Assembly (NCBI GenBank): GCA_964370815.1
Contig: CAYJKQ010000003.1
Span: forward strand, 235,150-299,149
Origin: UBA12087 sp964370815
Lineage (GTDB): Bacteria > Chloroflexota > Anaerolineae > Anaerolineales > Villigracilaceae
Length of the DNA stretch: 64,000 nt
Direction: 5' to 3'
Within the stretch, counting starts at the first letter, position 1. Every line of letters starts with the position of its first letter. Positions 61,950-64,000 of this stretch are shown here, one piece after another. Made by a program: the position numbers and the translations under genes. A model generated the notes under the pieces. It was given only the letters and a program-made list of their open reading frames with translations. It ran no database searches and had not been told where the DNA came from.

Positions 61950-62411
61950 ATGAGCAAAAGGCGAACGAAAAAGAAAGCTAATTATTTTCCACTGATCGCT
62001 CTAGCAGTTGGTGGGCTGCTGTTACTCGTCACTGCCATCGTCATTGACCAGAAAAGCCAGGATACAGACGGGGGAACACCGGTTATTGCTGTTGACCAAC
62101 AGAAAATCGATTATGGCGATGTGAAATTCAACGTTGAAAAAACCTTCACCATCACAGTCACCAACCGCGGTGATGGCACGTTGCGTTTCAAGGAAAAACC
62201 CTACATCCAGGTAATGGAGGGTTGTTGACCACCCGAACTAACCATCGGTTCGATGGTTCTAAAGCCCGGTGAAAGCACCCTGGTTAAGTCTGGCATTTTC
62301 ATGATGCACGCAGGGATGGATGGACCGCATGATTTTGCAGTGCATTTTATAAGCAATGATCCAACCCAACCGGATATGATTGTGAATGTATTGTCAAATT
62401 GGATTCCATGA
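61950..62411 (+). CDS. Probable selenoprotein, anchored DUF1573-like, Cys-Sec-Pro-Pro
   Basis: The frame runs from ATG 61950 (AAAGGAG upstream) to TGA 62409-62411, with one in-frame TGA at 62226-62228. Read as selenocysteine this gives 153 residues: a membrane helix (FPLIALAVGGLLLLVTAIVI), an Ig-like domain of DUF1573 type (IDYGDVKFNVEKTFTITVTN), then EGC-U-PPELTIG, and a His/Met-rich segment IFMMHAGMDGPHDFAVHF. Frame and conservation-like pattern continue smoothly after the TGA. Homologues are expected to have CCPP here. A SECIS-like hairpin follows. The Cys-Sec pair next to His and Met suggests thiol redox or copper binding outside the cell. The alternative is a simple nonsense change. Confidence 0.75.
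62240..62258 (+). promoter_or_regulatory. Candidate bacterial SECIS element
   Basis: AACCATCG (62240-62247), loop GTT, CGATGGTT (62251-62258) form a perfect 8-bp hairpin. Nineteen bases separate the UGA from the loop, inside the 16-37 range of known bacterial elements, and the loop begins with G. Confidence 0.65.
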
Positions 62412-62610
62412 TTCAGTTTTAATTAATACATTTACTCAGTTAGGAGTGGAGTAAACCTGAGTAATAATTGTGAGGAATAAACATATACCTGCAGGCACAC
62501 CTGCCCTCCTCCGCTAAAAGCAGGCGGAGCGGACTGCCGGAAGGAAAGCTGGATGAGAAGTGGGAGTAATGAATTACCTGTGAAGTGTTTAATCCATTCA
62601 CTAAAGAAAC

Positions 62611-62650
62611 AAAAAACGACACACTTTTTCAGCGTGTCGTTTTTTGATTA
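62611..62650. terminator. Bidirectional terminator
   Basis: AAAAAACGACAC (62611-62622) pairs with GTGTCGTTTTTT (62634-62645). It serves the selenoprotein gene and the convergent Met/Gly-rich gene. The stretch 62412-62610 shows no gene. Confidence 0.88.
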
Positions 62651-62662
62651 ATGAAATTTATC

Positions 62663-63436
62663 TTATTCCATTTGCATGCCAAATTCTTCGATAAAAGTCC
62701 CGTGCCAGGTGTGCAGGAAAACCTGCTGGTTATAACCATTGACACTCAACATGCCAGCCACGATGCCATCTTTTTCGAAATCCATTGAGTAATAGCCATA
62801 GAATTGGGTGGAATCTTCTGCGACGATCATACCGGGAATATACTGGTCAAGGTAAGCCTGGGCGATCGTGAAAGCTTTTTCTTTCGTGACAGGCATATCG
62901 GCAGAAACCTCCGCCTGGTTGGAATTTCCACCATATGCGCCACCCATCATACCACCACCATTACCACCCATCATGCCGCCATTTGCCATGGCACCATATT
63001 TGAGATTCCACATCATATTGGGTCCGTATTCCGGGAAGGCGATCTGACTGCCTGAATTCATAAGCAATTCAAATGCACCCAATCCAGTGGCCTTTTCCAA
63101 TACGATGGCATAAGCGTTGTTGTCAAAGATCATAATCTCGCCAACTTCCAGGCCTGATAACCCTGAATTTTGAACGTAAGTTTCAGCAGCAGCCATCATC
63201 TGGTCGATCGTTGCAGGGGCGGCATTTGAATAAGCGTTCCCAGCCATCATGCCACCGGAACCATAACCTCCAGCTCCGCCCATCATAACACCTGAGCCAT
63301 AGTATCCATTAGCGCCCATCATCCAGCCGTTTCCGAAAGACGATGTACGCGAGAACATCCAACCGGCAAAAAAGATGGCGGTTGCCAAAACTAATATTGC
63401 AAGTACAATGAGGGTTTTTCCAATAATTGTTTTCAT
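62663..63436 (-). CDS. Met/Gly-rich anchored protein with PepSY-like C-terminus
   Basis: This 257-residue protein has one N-terminal helix (TLIVLAILVLATAIFFAGWM), then outer segments full of Gly and Met (GNGWMMGANGYYGSGVMMGG, NGGMMGGNGGGMMGGAYGG), which resemble copper-binding Met motifs. Between and after them lie two stretches with PepSY-like features (IDQMMAAAETYVQN, AYAIVLEKATG; KAFTIAQAYLDQYIPGMIV). GGAG precedes ATG 63436; a longer version reaching upstream has no ribosome binding site. With the copper genes nearby, an outer copper buffer is plausible. Function unproven. Confidence 0.75.
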   Translation of the reverse strand: MKTIIGKTLIVLAILVLATAIFFAGWMFSRTSSFGNGWMMGANGYYGSGVMMGGAGGYGSGGMMAGNAYSNAAPATIDQMMAAAETYVQNSGLSGLEVGEIMIFDNNAYAIVLEKATGLGAFELLMNSGSQIAFPEYGPNMMWNLKYGAMANGGMMGGNGGGMMGGAYGGNSNQAEVSADMPVTKEKAFTIAQAYLDQYIPGMIVAEDSTQFYGYYSMDFEKDGIVAGMLSVNGYNQQVFLHTWHGTFIEEFGMQME

Positions 63437-63743
63437 TTTTATTTCTCCTATATCCTGATTATGCGTGACTTCCCTCCAAACTATAAGCGGTGAAATACCT
63501 ATCAGCATACAGGCATTATTGCCTATTAATATTGAATTAATTGATAAAAATCCTATCTTCTCAACAATTAGGGGAGATGGCAGGCTGTTTAAGAAGGCAG
63601 TCCTTTGTCTGGTCTCTTTCATTAAGTATTATGGGATTCTACGGCTTAAGAGCTTGCTATTGATTTCTAAAAAAACCATCTTCCAGCTACTACTGGAAAA
63701 ACATCAGCGCTTCAGAACGATCTAAAAATGGGGAAAACCGTCT
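63437..63743. other. Intergenic region
   Basis: No gene is seen. One arm of the CATCTCAA family (CTTCTCAACAA, 63557-63567) is present without a clear partner. Confidence 0.5.
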
Positions 63744-64000
63744 TTATGAGCCGACCCCTTTTCCTGAGGATGGATGCTTGAAAAACAAATTGTAGTACCA
63801 GGACCCAAGACACCAGAGCGAGGTGGTCAAGGTCGCAGCCCCCACCACAACCATTGCTCCCAGGATAATACCCAACAGCGATAACCCAAAATAAAATGAC
63901 AGGGCTGAACCAGCTAGAAAGGTGGTCGATATCAGGTAGGAAAACCGACGCGGGGTTGGGGTTGGTGGAAGTGCTGGCGCGTTAAACAAATGGCGCACAG
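63744..64000 (-). CDS. DUF4395-like membrane protein, cut by the window edge
   Basis: The C-terminal 85 residues are visible; the frame continues past base 64000. NAPALPPTPTPRRFSYLIST, LSFYFGLSLLGIILGAMVVV and SLWCLGSWYYNLFF match the second half of DUF4395 proteins, where a CLGC motif is usual; here it is CLGS. Two helices are likely. Family members often accompany thioredoxin-like or rhodanese proteins. The true start is outside the window. Confidence 0.65.
   Translation of the reverse strand, partial: VRHLFNAPALPPTPTPRRFSYLISTTFLAGSALSFYFGLSLLGIILGAMVVVGAATLTTSLWCLGSWYYNLFFKHPSSGKGVGS

Noticed and set aside
62440..62622. 60-codon minus-strand frame between the selenoprotein gene and the terminator
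   Set aside because: No ribosome binding site or domain; it lies between two convergent transcripts.

Overview
The window looks like about 64 kb of a Chloroflexota chromosome, probably class Anaerolineae. The reasons are family-level: a fused glycyl-tRNA synthetase (alpha plus beta in one chain), a T-box-led thrS, CIRCE-controlled groESL, Thr/Pro-rich lipoprotein linkers, TPR membrane proteins, and opp-type transporters with large extracytoplasmic insertions. Base composition is near 50% GC. A 10-N run inside a G/C homopolymer block at 16.56-16.66 kb shows that this is a draft assembly or MAG. Identity was judged by reading motifs only; no search was run.

Layout. 0.3-4.9 kb: GNAT-type acyltransferase, SDR oxidoreductase, flavin reductase-like protein, amidase. 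5.0-7.1 kb: T-box leader and thrS. 7.2-7.7 kb: a phosphatase-like gene broken by one in-frame TAA. 7.9-10.6 kb: two overlapping TPR membrane-protein genes. 10.8-12.9 kb: promoter, perfect CIRCE, groES, groEL. 13-14.7 kb: parvulin-type lipoprotein and an anchored Thr/Pro-rich protein. 14.8-17.9 kb: icd, the assembly gap and dnaN. 18-28.5 kb: lipoprotein, glyQS fusion, small membrane protein, an intergenic repeat cluster, a 1528-residue secreted metalloprotease-like protein and its small lipoprotein paralogue. 29-30.8 kb: geranylgeranyl-reductase-like flavoprotein and a MNT/HEPN toxin-antitoxin pair. 31-35 kb: glmU-corC-cdd-recO operon and tRNA-Gln. 35-44 kb: an orphan response regulator and an oligopeptide-type ABC transporter operon. 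44-53 kb: mscL, pcrA-like helicase, M3 peptidase, sugar nucleotidyltransferase, aminotransferase, DUF2085 protein, CcdA-like protein. 53-64 kb: a copper/redox region with a CPH-type copper ATPase, YHS protein, 34-residue membrane peptide, NarL-type two-component pair, a four-gene operon (PCYCGC lipoprotein, CuA cupredoxin, NapH/NosR-like Fe-S membrane protein, CuA-cytochrome c fusion), a probable new selenoprotein, and a Met/Gly-rich anchored protein.

Best candidates for something new. (1) At 61950-62411 a small anchored protein has an in-frame UGA giving Cys-Sec-Pro-Pro, followed 11 nt later by a perfect 8-bp hairpin with a GUU loop, placed as a bacterial SECIS would be. (2) The operon just upstream has two separate CuA-type proteins and a polyferredoxin membrane protein but no oxidase or N2O reductase catalytic subunit in the window. 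(3) The ABC transporter binding protein (41162-43726) reads as a circular permutation of the SBP_bac_5 fold: segments normally at the C-terminal side come first. (4) The CcdA-like protein (52252-53022) also looks circularly permuted, with the usual first helix (SPCVLPLVP) placed last. Two intergenic palindromic repeat families are also present in several copies.
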